A DNA stretch of 64,000 nucleotides from Asticcacaulis sp. SL142 (GCF_026625745.1 NZ_CP113061.1:1017501-1081500), one strand, 5' to 3'. Positions 1 through 8,764 are shown, numbered from the stretch's first letter. Numbers and translations: made by a program. The notes: generated by a model from the sequence alone, not told the origin.

Positions 1-279
1 AACCGCGTCATCGTCGACGGCGTCATAGTCACCGGCGCCGATAACTCAGTCTATGCCTATGGCCGCGCCTCCGGAGCCGCCGATGCCTATTCCGGCGCAG
101 GCGCCATCGGGGGCGCTACCGCCATCGGCAATAACCTCTCGGTCGTGGTCAATGGCAACTACAACACCGTCATGATCGATTCGACCCAAATCAATAACGG
201 CAATGTCACCGCCAATGCCGGCACCAACACGGCCACGGCCGATGCTGATATCACAGGAACACTTTCGAATGGCTTCTAA
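1..279 (+). CDS. hfaA: Holdfast attachment protein HfaA, C-terminal part (5' end outside window)
   Basis: Frame 1 is open from the first base to a TAA at 277-279, giving the last 92 residues of a secreted protein rich in Asn, Gly, Ala, Thr and Val. A Q-I-N-N-G-x-V-T-A unit near 190-215, followed by an I-T-G-T ending, resembles curlin-like repeats and recurs in HfaD. In Caulobacter, HfaA is a surface fibre protein that, with HfaB and HfaD, anchors the polysaccharide holdfast to the stalk or pole. The name rests mainly on its place one base upstream of hfaB and on composition, because the N-terminus and signal peptide are not in the window. Confidence 0.8.
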   Translation, partial: NRVIVDGVIVTGADNSVYAYGRASGAADAYSGAGAIGGATAIGNNLSVVVNGNYNTVMIDSTQINNGNVTANAGTNTATADADITGTLSNGF

Positions 280-280
280 T

Positions 281-1387
281 ATGAAACGTAACCTGACGCG
301 CACCGCGGCGCTCATTGCTGCCGCGGCGACCCTATCCGGCTGCGTATCGCCTGTGGCGGGCCCCAGCGGCATCTATGCCAAGCCCATCGGCAATGCGCCG
401 GTGATCGCCAACCCGACTGCCTATTCGGACGCCCTGATCTGCCTGTCATCCTATGCTCGCGCCCATCGCCTGGCGTCACCGCGCATGGCGGTTGGTCGGA
501 TCTCGGACTATACGGGCAAGGTCGAATACGAAGGTGGTCGCAAGATCACCCAGGGCGCTTCGCTTATGGCCATGACCGCGCTGGCCAAGGCCGGGGCTCG
601 TCAGGTTGAGCGTTTCGATACCTCAGTTTCCGAGCTTGAGCTGAAATATGCCAACAATAAACTGATCACCGACGCCCCGATGTCGGACCCTACGGTGGCC
701 GGTGAGTACCGTAAGATCATGGCCGGTCAGATCGCCGGTTCCGACTTTCACATTGTCGGCGGCATTACTGAACTGAACTACAACATCCGCTCCAGCGGTC
801 TTGATGCTTATGTCGGCGACGCTGATGCCCGCGACACCAAGGGCATCGTCAATGCCCGTCTGTATGTGATGAATGTTGCCCTTGACCTGCGTCTGGTCGA
901 TACCCGCACGCTCGAAGTCGTCGATGTCATTTCCTACCAGAAGCAAATCATCGGCCGTGAGATCAAGGCCGGGGTGTTTGACTTCTTTAACGGCAATATC
1001 TTTGACATTTCCGCGGGCGAAGGTGGCTTAGAGCCGATGCAACTGGCCGTACGTGCCCTGATTGAACGCGCCACGCTGGAGTTCATGACCAATCTTTATG
1101 GTGCCGCTGGTCCCGAAGTGTGCCTGAGCCCCAAAGACGATTTCCTCAACTATAACGCCACGACGGGCGCGACGGGCGGCTTTGTTCCCGCCTATAATAA
1201 TCTGGAGACCAACAATGCCGGCACTCGCGAAGATCCTCAGCGCTGGCGCAAAACCGGTCGCGTTGCCGACGATGCCGCCCGCCAGACCGAAGACAAACCA
1301 AAGGATAAGCCCCATGCGACCAAGCCTGATCACGATCATGACCAGCGTGATGGCGATAAGTGCTGCCGCGTGGTCTCCCGCTACTAG
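281..1387 (+). CDS. hfaB: Holdfast anchor outer-membrane lipoprotein HfaB (CsgG family)
   Basis: The 368-residue product starts at ATG 281, one base after the hfaA stop. A lipoprotein signal ends in the lipobox L-S-G-C at residues 19-22. The middle resembles CsgG, the outer-membrane curli secretion channel, including the conserved G-R-I-x-D-Y-T-G-K stretch and a long region of alternating strands. HfaB is known to be needed for stability and export of HfaA and HfaD. A longer reading from 203 would run into hfaA coding sequence and lose the signal peptide, so I reject it. The last 24 codons overlap the start of hfaD in another frame. The tail is charged and rich in Asp, His and Lys. Confidence 0.9.
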   Translation: MKRNLTRTAALIAAAATLSGCVSPVAGPSGIYAKPIGNAPVIANPTAYSDALICLSSYARAHRLASPRMAVGRISDYTGKVEYEGGRKITQGASLMAMTALAKAGARQVERFDTSVSELELKYANNKLITDAPMSDPTVAGEYRKIMAGQIAGSDFHIVGGITELNYNIRSSGLDAYVGDADARDTKGIVNARLYVMNVALDLRLVDTRTLEVVDVISYQKQIIGREIKAGVFDFFNGNIFDISAGEGGLEPMQLAVRALIERATLEFMTNLYGAAGPEVCLSPKDDFLNYNATTGATGGFVPAYNNLETNNAGTREDPQRWRKTGRVADDAARQTEDKPKDKPHATKPDHDHDQRDGDKCCRVVSRY

Positions 1388-2639
1388 TCAGGCGCTTGAC
1401 GTTACAGACCCAAATAATGCTCAGGCCGAATGTCCTCTGACTAACGGTATGCGCGTGTGTGTGCGGATTGAAAATAATCAGGCAAACAACCGCTTGGTAA
1501 ACGCTTCAAGGTACGCAGAGCATTATATAAATGACGGCTTGTCTAGTCTGCGTACCTACGCGACTGGTAATCGCATGGACGGCGGCAACTCACAGGTGAA
1601 CGCGGCTCTTGATTCAGTTCAGACCAATAGTGGCAATATCGATGCGGAATCACTTTTGGTTAGTCAGGCAACGCCGGGCGAAACGGGAAAATCTGTCGGC
1701 ACTGGTGCCTATATGGTTACTCAATCTATCGCCAATTCGGGCAGTTTTGTAGCTGAACAAGGTGATTTGACGGCTAATATCAGTCAAACCTCCACGGCCA
1801 ATCATGTTCAGGCCGATAGCGAAATCGTAGCGCCTAACGGAGCCATCTATAAAAGTGGAGAAGTTCAAACCACAGCGATGGCCAACCATCAGGAATTTGG
1901 GGCTACACAAGCGCAGATCATATCGAATGTGACCCAAACTTCGGACACAGACGTGCAGGCCACAACTACCAGTTCGGTTCAATACTCCCCCTCGCCCAAC
2001 CTTTATGCGTCGAACGCCTACAATAACTATTTTTTTGCCGTCAGCAATGATCGCGGGTCTCAGAATCACACGGTGACCCAAACCACCAGCGCTCAAAGTA
2101 TCACTGAGGCGCGCACCGACGCGTCAGGTTCTAACATGTGGGAAATGGCCGGGACATCAGATGCGGCAGGTAATACGGTCAATGTCGGCAACACCGGCGG
2201 CTATATGATCGTCAATTCGACCCAGACCAATAATAATAAAACGGTTCTGGCGGATACCAAAGTCGAAGCCATCGAACAGTACGGCACGGCTACTGCCAAG
2301 GCGACCAGTACAGGCAACCTTATGATCGCCGGTAATAACGATAAATACGTCAGTATTGACAACAACCAGCTCAATTCCGGCGGCGTTCAAGCCAGCGCCG
2401 AATTTATCGGACGCGACGGCTATGATGCCTATCTGGAAACCGATGCCACCGGCAACTCAGCTATGGGCTATGCCTGCGGGGCGTGTGAACCGGACATGAG
2501 CGTCAATAATAATCAGGTCAATAATGGCGCTGTGACGGCCACCAATACGTCCACTATTACCGGCACGGGCCGCTCCGTTGTCTCGGTCGCCCGCGCCACC
2601 GGCAACACGGCGACCTATTACACATCGGGTAATCCTTAG
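1314..2639 (+). CDS. hfaD: Holdfast anchor surface protein HfaD
   Basis: The 441-residue product starts at ATG 1314, behind a purine-rich AAGGATAAG at 1301-1309. The start lies inside the 3' end of hfaB (74-nt overlap). A signal peptide ends near residue 27. The mature part is a low-complexity Asn/Thr/Gly/Ala-rich protein with repeated N-Q-x-N-x-G-x-V-x-A units, for example near 2220, 2355 and 2505 nt. This pattern fits a beta-solenoid or amyloid-like surface fibre. HfaD is a known partner of HfaA in holdfast anchoring. The longer frame from 1182 lacks a signal peptide and is unlikely. The sequence evolves fast, so the name rests on operon order plus composition. Confidence 0.85.
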   Translation: MRPSLITIMTSVMAISAAAWSPATSQALDVTDPNNAQAECPLTNGMRVCVRIENNQANNRLVNASRYAEHYINDGLSSLRTYATGNRMDGGNSQVNAALDSVQTNSGNIDAESLLVSQATPGETGKSVGTGAYMVTQSIANSGSFVAEQGDLTANISQTSTANHVQADSEIVAPNGAIYKSGEVQTTAMANHQEFGATQAQIISNVTQTSDTDVQATTTSSVQYSPSPNLYASNAYNNYFFAVSNDRGSQNHTVTQTTSAQSITEARTDASGSNMWEMAGTSDAAGNTVNVGNTGGYMIVNSTQTNNNKTVLADTKVEAIEQYGTATAKATSTGNLMIAGNNDKYVSIDNNQLNSGGVQASAEFIGRDGYDAYLETDATGNSAMGYACGACEPDMSVNNNQVNNGAVTATNTSTITGTGRSVVSVARATGNTATYYTSGNP

Positions 2640-2693
2640 ATTACATTTTCGTAATCAGCCGCCCAACGCCTTTTCAAAACCACGAACATAATA

Positions 2694-2730
2694 CAGGGTC
2701 GCCTTCATCTGAATCATGAAGGCGACCCTG
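2694..2730 (+). promoter_or_regulatory. Perfect 15-bp inverted repeat over the start of the M16 protease gene
   Basis: The arms at 2694-2708 and 2716-2730 are exact reverse complements around a 7-nt loop. The right arm begins with the ATG at 2716 and contains the AAGG that could serve as Shine-Dalgarno for a second in-frame ATG at 2731. In RNA this would hide both start signals. It could instead act as the terminator of hfaABD, but only a short CTTTTG follows. Confidence 0.75.
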
Positions 2731-5604
2731 ATGCTTTTGCGCAAAACCCGCGGAATTTTTGTCTTTTCTCTGGCCGTGGCTATGTCCACAACGGCGCTGA
2801 CCACGGCTCTGGCTCCGGTGGCGGTTCAGGCGCAGGCCGTAAAAGCCAATCCGCCGGTTGAATTTGCCCAAACCAAAAGCGACATACCTGCCGATCCCGC
2901 CGCGCGATTTGGCAAGCTTTCCAATGGCATGACCTATGTCATCTATAAAAACGCGACCCCTCCGGGTACGACGGCGGTGCGCCTGCGCTTTGATGCCGGC
3001 TCGCTGATGGAAACCGATGCCCAGCAAGGGTTAGCCCACTTTCTTGAGCACATGGCGTTTAACGGCTCAAAGAACGTGCCCGAAGGCGAGATGATCAAAA
3101 TCTTAGAGCGGCACGGCCTGAAATTCGGCCCGGACACCAACGCCTATACCTCGTTCGATGAGACGGTCTATATGCTGGACCTGCCGAAAGTCGACCCTGA
3201 AATCGTCGACACCGCCCTGATGCTGATGCGCGAAACGGCCAGCAACCTGCTGCTTGATCCTAAGGCCATTGAGGCTGAGCGCGGCGTAATCTTAGGCGAA
3301 GAACGCGCCCGCGCGTCGCCGGGGATGCGCGCCTATATCGCCTATGCCAAAAAGGCGTTTGCGGGCCAGCCCTACCCTGAGCGCCTGCCCATTGGTCAGG
3401 TCGAGGTGATCAAGTCCGCGCCCGCTCAGGCTTTTGTTGATTTCTACAACGATTTTTACCGGCCCGAATACGCCACGCTCGTGATCGTTGGCGATATCAA
3501 CCCCGATGAGATTGAGGCCAAGATCAAGGCCAAGTTCGGTGACTGGCAGGGCAAACCCCAAACGAAGAACGCCCTGACCAACTTTGGCACCTATGCCAAA
3601 AAAGGCCAACGCGTTCACGCCTACGCCGAGCCCGGCCTGCCCGATTCGCTGTCGGTGTCGTGGTTTAAACCCTTTGACGGCAGCGTCGAGACTGAGGCGA
3701 GCGATTTTGATGACACCCTCGACAACATCATCAGTGCCATTGTGAACCTGCGGCTGGAACGCCAGTCAAAAGCCCCGGAAACCCAGTTCGCGGCCGCCAG
3801 CTTTGGCAACGGCAGCGTCAATAAAACCGCTGAAACCTACAGTCTGAGCATCTCTCCCAAGCCGGGACAGGACAAGGCCGCATTGGAGCAGGCCCTAATG
3901 ACCCTGCGTCAGTTTCAGGCTTACGGCGTCTCTCAGGCCGAACTTGACCGCGTTCTGACCGAATTTGCCACCGGCCTTGATGCCGCCGCCAAGGGCGAAA
4001 AAACCCGCAACACCGGCGCCATTGCCGGTCAGATTATCGGCACCTTGGGCGACAATGAGGTGCTGACCTCCCCAACCCAAAATCTGGCCTTTTTCAATAA
4101 AATCAAATCCCGTCTGACGCTTGAGGCTATCAATGCCCACATCAAGGCGCTCGATCTGGGCGATGGCCCGCTGATCGCACGTCAAGGTTCGGATGCGGCC
4201 AAATTCGATCAAGCCGCCATTCAAGCGACCTATCAGACCCTGATGGCGCAAGCGGTCGTTGAGCCGCTGGCGATTGACAAAAAGCCCTGGCCCTATGCGC
4301 AGTTCGGCACCCCGTCAAAGGTCGTCAAGACCGAAACCCTTGCCGACCTTGGCGTAACGCAGGTGACCTATGCCAACGGCCTAAAGGTCAATATCAAGCC
4401 GACGACCTTTAAGGACAACGAAATTCTGGTCACCGTGCGTTTCGCGGGCGGCCTGCAAACCATTGCTCCCGGTGCCAGCGCGCCGGTGTTCGAAGCCTCA
4501 TCTGCGGGTGTGTTCGAAGGCGGCCTTGGCAAGCTTGAGGCCGAAGATATCAAAGAAACTCTGGCCGGCAAGATCTACGGCCTCAGCTACAATATCGGCG
4601 AGGATTCCGCGACCTTAAGCGGCGGCACCACCAAGGACGACCTGACCACCCAGATGCAGGTTTTGATGGCCTTTACCACCGATACGGCCTTCCGCGCCAA
4701 TGCGTTTGAGCGCCTGAAAGCCTTTGTGCCGAACTACTACACCCAGCTCCAGTCAAGCCCCAACAGCGTTTTCAGTGTCAAAGCCCCACGGGTTATCCGC
4801 TCCGGCGATGACCGTTTCGGTATACCGACCCAGGATGAGTTCCTTAAAACGAGCAATGATGAGGTCAAGGCCTTTACCCAGACCCTGCTGATGAAATCAC
4901 CGGTCGAAATCACCTTTGTGGGCTCGATCACCGTCGAAGACGCGCTGAAACAGGTTGACGCGACCTTTGCGACCCTTGCCCCGCGTAAACCTTTGCCGGT
5001 CGCGCCCAAAGGTAATGTGGTGAAATTCCCGACCACGAACCTGCATCAGGTCTTTACCCATAAGGGCCGCGAGGACCAGAACCTGTCCTATATTGCCTTC
5101 CCGACCACCGATTTCTTCGCCAGCACCCAGACCGCACGCGGCCTTGAATTGCTGTCCGAAGTTATGACCCTGCGTCTGATCGAGGAAATCCGCGAAAAAC
5201 AAGGCGCGTCCTATGGCTCGTCCGCCTCATCCATCGCGTCCAATTCTTTCAAGGGTTTTGGCTATATCGGCGCCTCAGCCACCGTCAAACCGGATCAGGA
5301 TGAGGTGTTCTACACCTCGGTCATGGCCATAGTGGACGATCTGAAAACAAAGGGCGTCACTGAGGATGAACTGTTGCGTGCCCGCAAGCCCGTGCTCGAC
5401 AAATACGAAGTCACCCTGAAAACCAACGGGTTCTGGGCGGGCGTCCTGCCGGGCTCATCGACTGATCCGCGCAAGCTTGAGGCCGTCCGCACCCGCAAGG
5501 CCGAACTGGAAAAGGTCACCGCTGCTGATTTGCAAAAGCTGGCGCAGACCTATCTGGTCAAAGATAAGGCCTTAAGGCTGCAGGCCAAGCCGGAAGCGAA
5601 ATAA
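2716..5604 (+). CDS. Secreted M16 family zinc metallopeptidase (pitrilysin-like)
   Basis: The product has 962 residues with an N-terminal signal peptide ending near A-Q-A (residue 41). The inverted zinc motif H-F-L-E-H lies at residues 108-112, and the third ligand Glu lies in the A-E-R-G-V-I-L-G-E-E stretch further on. Two M16 modules follow, of which only the first carries the HxxEH motif, as usual for this family. The C-terminal module has the characteristic R-E-K-Q-G-A-S-Y-G segment. It probably degrades peptides in the periplasm. The start is uncertain: ATG 2716 has no good ribosome binding site, whereas ATG 2731, five codons later, has AAGG eight bases upstream. Both starts keep the signal peptide. 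Confidence 0.9.
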   Translation: MKATLMLLRKTRGIFVFSLAVAMSTTALTTALAPVAVQAQAVKANPPVEFAQTKSDIPADPAARFGKLSNGMTYVIYKNATPPGTTAVRLRFDAGSLMETDAQQGLAHFLEHMAFNGSKNVPEGEMIKILERHGLKFGPDTNAYTSFDETVYMLDLPKVDPEIVDTALMLMRETASNLLLDPKAIEAERGVILGEERARASPGMRAYIAYAKKAFAGQPYPERLPIGQVEVIKSAPAQAFVDFYNDFYRPEYATLVIVGDINPDEIEAKIKAKFGDWQGKPQTKNALTNFGTYAKKGQRVHAYAEPGLPDSLSVSWFKPFDGSVETEASDFDDTLDNIISAIVNLRLERQSKAPETQFAAASFGNGSVNKTAETYSLSISPKPGQDKAALEQALMTLRQFQAYGVSQAELDRVLTEFATGLDAAAKGEKTRNTGAIAGQIIGTLGDNEVLTSPTQNLAFFNKIKSRLTLEAINAHIKALDLGDGPLIARQGSDAAKFDQAAIQATYQTLMAQAVVEPLAIDKKPWPYAQFGTPSKVVKTETLADLGVTQVTYANGLKVNIKPTTFKDNEILVTVRFAGGLQTIAPGASAPVFEASSAGVFEGGLGKLEAEDIKETLAGKIYGLSYNIGEDSATLSGGTTKDDLTTQMQVLMAFTTDTAFRANAFERLKAFVPNYYTQLQSSPNSVFSVKAPRVIRSGDDRFGIPTQDEFLKTSNDEVKAFTQTLLMKSPVEITFVGSITVEDALKQVDATFATLAPRKPLPVAPKGNVVKFPTTNLHQVFTHKGREDQNLSYIAFPTTDFFASTQTARGLELLSEVMTLRLIEEIREKQGASYGSSASSIASNSFKGFGYIGASATVKPDQDEVFYTSVMAIVDDLKTKGVTEDELLRARKPVLDKYEVTLKTNGFWAGVLPGSSTDPRKLEAVRTRKAELEKVTAADLQKLAQTYLVKDKALRLQAKPEAK

Positions 5605-5664
5605 TCATATTGATAGGCCGCGCATATCCGGTATAATAAAACCTCGTCAACATCGGAGAGCGAC

Positions 5665-5970
5665 ATGTTTAAAACGGCATTTCTATCAATTATGCTTTTT
5701 TCAACCCCCTGCACAATTGCAGCCGCCACAGATACACAATCGATTAAAACGCAATAAAATGTTCCTCATGACTATGAACAGCAGATAGATGAAATATTTT
5801 CTGAGTATCAAACAAGCAGCATAGACCCTGAAATATGCAAGCGTGCATGTGATGCAGCCTACTACACAGCAGTTACAGTTTGCAGAGGCATTCCCAATAA
5901 CAATGACCGATACCAATGCATAAGTCGCGCCACCAACATTTACTCTCAATGCTTAAGTTTATGTAGATAA
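5665..5970 (+). pseudogene. Small secreted Cys-rich protein gene interrupted by one in-frame TAA
   Basis: An ATG at 5665 follows GGAGAG and opens a frame of 102 codons that is broken only by TAA at 5755-5757. The first 30 codons encode a typical signal peptide (hydrophobic core, then A-A-A). The remaining 70 codons encode a Glu/Asp-containing stretch followed by six Cys spaced as C-x3-C-x10-C-x12-C-x11-C-x3-C. No ATG, GTG or TTG occurs in frame soon after the stop, so the distal part could be made only by readthrough. The region is much richer in A and T than its neighbours, which suggests transfer. I do not recognise the family. It is a small exported disulfide-bonded peptide by appearance. 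Confidence 0.55.
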
Positions 5971-5974
5971 AAAT

Positions 5975-6220
5975 ATGTACCATCGCTTAAGAACTTTATA
6001 CTCATCTAAAAAAAATTATGACTTTAGCATCGAAACATTCGAAGATGAGGTAATATTAGTATCTAATTACTTAAATTTACACACAAATATGGCAGGGATA
6101 GATCAGTTTCAAAAATTTGAAAACGCGATCTTTTTAATTAACAGCCTTATTTCCCAAATTCGGGAAAAAGAGACGCTATATTATGACATTGAATTAAAAG
6201 AAGTTTATGACTTACCATAA
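5975..6220 (+). CDS. Small AT-rich hypothetical protein (81 aa)
   Basis: The ORF starts four bases after the stop of the Cys-rich gene and ends just before a strong terminator. The product is 81 residues, acidic, with alternating hydrophobic and charged residues and no signal peptide or membrane segment, so it is likely cytoplasmic and mostly helical. There is no clear ribosome binding site, which fits translation coupled to the gene upstream. Base composition is far from the genome norm. The order of small secreted peptide followed by small acidic cytoplasmic protein resembles a toxin or bacteriocin with its immunity protein, but I recognise no family and this is only a guess. Confidence 0.5.
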   Translation: MYHRLRTLYSSKKNYDFSIETFEDEVILVSNYLNLHTNMAGIDQFQKFENAIFLINSLISQIREKETLYYDIELKEVYDLP

Positions 6221-6228
6221 GTATAATT

Positions 6229-6256
6229 AACCCGGCTTAAAGCCGGGTTTTTATTT
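6229..6256. terminator. Bidirectional intrinsic terminator
   Basis: A 9-bp perfect stem (AACCCGGCT at 6229-6237, AGCCGGGTT at 6241-6249) with a 3-nt loop is followed by a T-rich run on the plus strand and preceded by A/T on the other side. It sits between the converging AT-rich ORF and the secreted-protein gene on the minus strand, and can serve both. Confidence 0.85.
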
Positions 6257-6269
6257 TATTATACTTATT

Positions 6270-7046
6270 TTACTGAACAAACCCGCCGACGCCGCCATCA
6301 AACACCATGTTCGATGACGAGCTATAGGCTGATTTTTTCTCGACTTGACGGCTGGCCATATAGGTTTCGGTCGTGGTCAGGGTCAAGATCTTAACCCCGG
6401 CCCCAAACCGGCGCAGCAGCGAGCGCTCGTTACAGGCGCGCGCGGCCAACTGGCGACGGCACTCAATCTTGCCGCCTTCATGCCACAGGGCGTCGTTCTT
6501 ACCGCAGTCATAGCTTTTGCCATCTGCAATATATTGCAGGCGCGTGCCGGCGATGCAGCGATATAACTCACCGCGATAATCGCCCTTCACATCCTTATAA
6601 CCAAACACCTGAGAGGCCGGATGCGGCACGCCTTTGTCGTCGATGCACGACGCCTGCAGCGTGACGGTCCTGGTCACCATGCGCGACGCCTGATAGGACT
6701 CAGCCGCCATTTCACTGCCGGTTTCGACATTGAGACCGCCGGTCACGACCGGAATACCTTGCGCCTGCGACCAGTTGCCATAGCCACCGCCGTAATAGAC
6801 CGAGCCGGTGGCACCACCCGATGCCGACGCACTGGCCGACGCGTGGGCACTGGCATAGGCCGAGGCATGGGCGCTGACGTGCGGCATGGACGGCTTTGAC
6901 GGATGGGACGGCGGCGTGGGCGGCGGTGGCGGTGCACAGCCCCCACCACACGATTGTGCCGAAGCTTCACTGGCCACGAGCGATCCGATCAACATACCTA
7001 AAGCGATAAGTGAGCCGTGACCGATAAGAGATTTATTTGCGCGCAT
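6270..7046 (-). CDS. Secreted protein with Pro-rich and Ala/Ser/His low-complexity segments
   Basis: The 258-residue product begins with a signal peptide ending in A-S-A near residue 30. Next come a C-G-G-G-C motif, a run of prolines, and a 20-residue stretch alternating Ala with Ser, His and Tyr. A Cys-containing C-terminal domain follows, with about six Cys over 120 residues, which suggests disulfides in the periplasm or outside. I recognise no named family. A surface or envelope protein is likely from the signal and the linker-like low-complexity part. It converges on the AT-rich island and shares its terminator. Confidence 0.75.
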   Translation of the reverse strand: MRANKSLIGHGSLIALGMLIGSLVASEASAQSCGGGCAPPPPPTPPSHPSKPSMPHVSAHASAYASAHASASASASGGATGSVYYGGGYGNWSQAQGIPVVTGGLNVETGSEMAAESYQASRMVTRTVTLQASCIDDKGVPHPASQVFGYKDVKGDYRGELYRCIAGTRLQYIADGKSYDCGKNDALWHEGGKIECRRQLAARACNERSLLRRFGAGVKILTLTTTETYMASRQVEKKSAYSSSSNMVFDGGVGGFVQ

Positions 7047-7219
7047 ATTTTGAGACGCTCCTCATGTTTCCCGCGACATCTAAGCAAAAACCATACCGCA
7101 TCACCCCTTGCCTTTTCCCTAACGCATCCCGAAGAAATACGAAAAAACGCAAAGAAAACCGGTTTAACCACTTCGTAACGGCGCGCTTTTTGCGCCGCAG
7201 CGCCGGAAAGGAGATCATC

Positions 7220-7813
7220 GTGTCCCATTCCAGCACAGTCAGCTTCCTAAGCTACTGGCGCGCCCTGCAACAAGGTGCGGCCCAGAATAGCCCGTTACGT
7301 CGTGACGAGACCGAAATCTCCCGCGCAGCGCCCCTGCGCGCCGACTTTGATCCGGTTCAGCTTAAAGACCTGATGCCGCAGATGATGATGATCGCAACCG
7401 CCGGAAATGACTACAGATTTCGCCTGACGGGCGGCTTTCTGGTCGCCCTGCATGGCGCTGGCCTGAAAACCACACCGTTCACCAAACTGTTCGCGCCCGC
7501 CCATGAAGAGCAGCTTAAGGTCGCGCTCAACCTGGCCGCACATCGTCAACAGCCCCTGATCCTGACGGCGTCCGCCACCACGTCCGGAAATGAGACAGTG
7601 CGCCTTGATATCGCCATAGCCCCGCTTCGCAACGCGTCGGGTGAGGTCGATCGTCTGGTCGGACTTTACCAGCCCAAGGGGCCGATCCCGTTCTTACGCC
7701 GCGCTACGGTCACGGCCATGACACTACATACCGTCAGGCTCTACGATCCTGAACGGTTACCGCGCGAAAGCCATCTGCGTCTGGTCAGCGTCAAGGGCCA
7801 ACTCATCGCTTAA
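7220..7813 (+). CDS. PAS_5 domain protein
   Basis: The 197-residue product is called from GTG 7220, which follows GGAAAGGAG at a good distance. The longer frame from ATG 7037 has no such site and adds an unlikely basic leader. Residues 8-140 match the alphaproteobacterial PAS_5 family: a Y-W-x-x-L start, the R-x-x-F-D-P-x-x-L-x-x-L-M-P segment and a Y-R-F-R-L-T-G core. In Caulobacter the PAS_5 protein MopJ acts in motility and stress signalling. No output domain is present, so it is probably a small sensor or adaptor. The ligand is unknown. Confidence 0.8.
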   Translation: MSHSSTVSFLSYWRALQQGAAQNSPLRRDETEISRAAPLRADFDPVQLKDLMPQMMMIATAGNDYRFRLTGGFLVALHGAGLKTTPFTKLFAPAHEEQLKVALNLAAHRQQPLILTASATTSGNETVRLDIAIAPLRNASGEVDRLVGLYQPKGPIPFLRRATVTAMTLHTVRLYDPERLPRESHLRLVSVKGQLIA

Positions 7814-7868
7814 AGACTTGCGATACCGGGTCGGGTGCGCCACTCTCCTCTTAAAGCAGGAGCGCATC

Positions 7869-8639
7869 ATGGCAAAATCTGACAAAAAGAAAGCCGCCGA
7901 AGACCGGCTGGAGGCCTTACAGGTCAATCTGGTCGATGCCCAGATCTGGGCACAAAGTGCCGGAAAACGCATCTGCATCGTCTTCGAAGGCCGCGATGCC
8001 GCGGGCAAAGACGGCGCCATAAAGCGCATCACTGAGCATCTGGCGGTCCGTCAAACTCAGGTGGTCGCCCTGCCTAAACCCTCCGACCGTGAAAAGACCC
8101 AGTGGTGGTTTCAGCGCTATATCCCTCATCTTCCTGCCGCCGGCGAATGGACGATCTTTAACCGGTCCTGGTACAATCGCGCCGGGGTCGAGAAAGTCAT
8201 GGGCTTTTCCACAGTTGAGGAACAGGCCCGCTTCATCAAGGACGTGCCGCAATTTGAATCCATGTTGATTCATGACGATATTATCCTGATCAAGCTGTGG
8301 CTTGACATATCTCAGGACGAGCAGAAAAAACGGCTGGATGAACGCCGATCCGATCCGCTGAAACGGCTTAAGGTCTCTCCGCTTGATGCGGTGGCGCAGG
8401 AAAAATGGGCCGATTATTCCGCGGCCCGCGATGAGATGCTGAAAGCCTCTCACACAAAACAGGCGCCGTGGACCTGCATCAAGACGGATGATAAGACGGC
8501 GGCGCGTGAAAACATTATCCGCCACATATTATCAACGATTGATGAGTGCCAATATACAAATCCGGTGCCTAAACCCGACGGCGATATCGTTTTTTCGTTT
8601 GATGCCGTCACCAAAGGCAAACGCAGCCTAAATCCATAA
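7869..8639 (+). CDS. ppk2: Polyphosphate kinase 2 family protein
   Basis: The 256-residue product starts at ATG 7869 behind AGGAGC. The longer frame from 7818 is unsupported. It has the PPK2 Walker A motif G-R-D-A-A-G-K-D-G, the L-P-K-P-S-D-R-E-K lid region, the W-W-F-Q-R-Y motif and the F-N-R-S-W-Y-N-R Walker B region. The family transfers phosphate between polyphosphate and nucleoside mono- or diphosphates. The length fits one-domain PPK2 enzymes. Whether it prefers ADP, GDP or AMP cannot be read from the sequence. Confidence 0.92.
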   Translation: MAKSDKKKAAEDRLEALQVNLVDAQIWAQSAGKRICIVFEGRDAAGKDGAIKRITEHLAVRQTQVVALPKPSDREKTQWWFQRYIPHLPAAGEWTIFNRSWYNRAGVEKVMGFSTVEEQARFIKDVPQFESMLIHDDIILIKLWLDISQDEQKKRLDERRSDPLKRLKVSPLDAVAQEKWADYSAARDEMLKASHTKQAPWTCIKTDDKTAARENIIRHILSTIDECQYTNPVPKPDGDIVFSFDAVTKGKRSLNP

Positions 8640-8764
8640 ACGGCTCATTAAGCATTTATTGACTCTGATTTGCCAGAATCACTCTGGTCTAAAGGGCGCG
8701 TCCATTACACCAGCTTTAAAAATCAGGCTGGGGGCGTGACTGAACAGAAGTTCGGGATCGGGTC

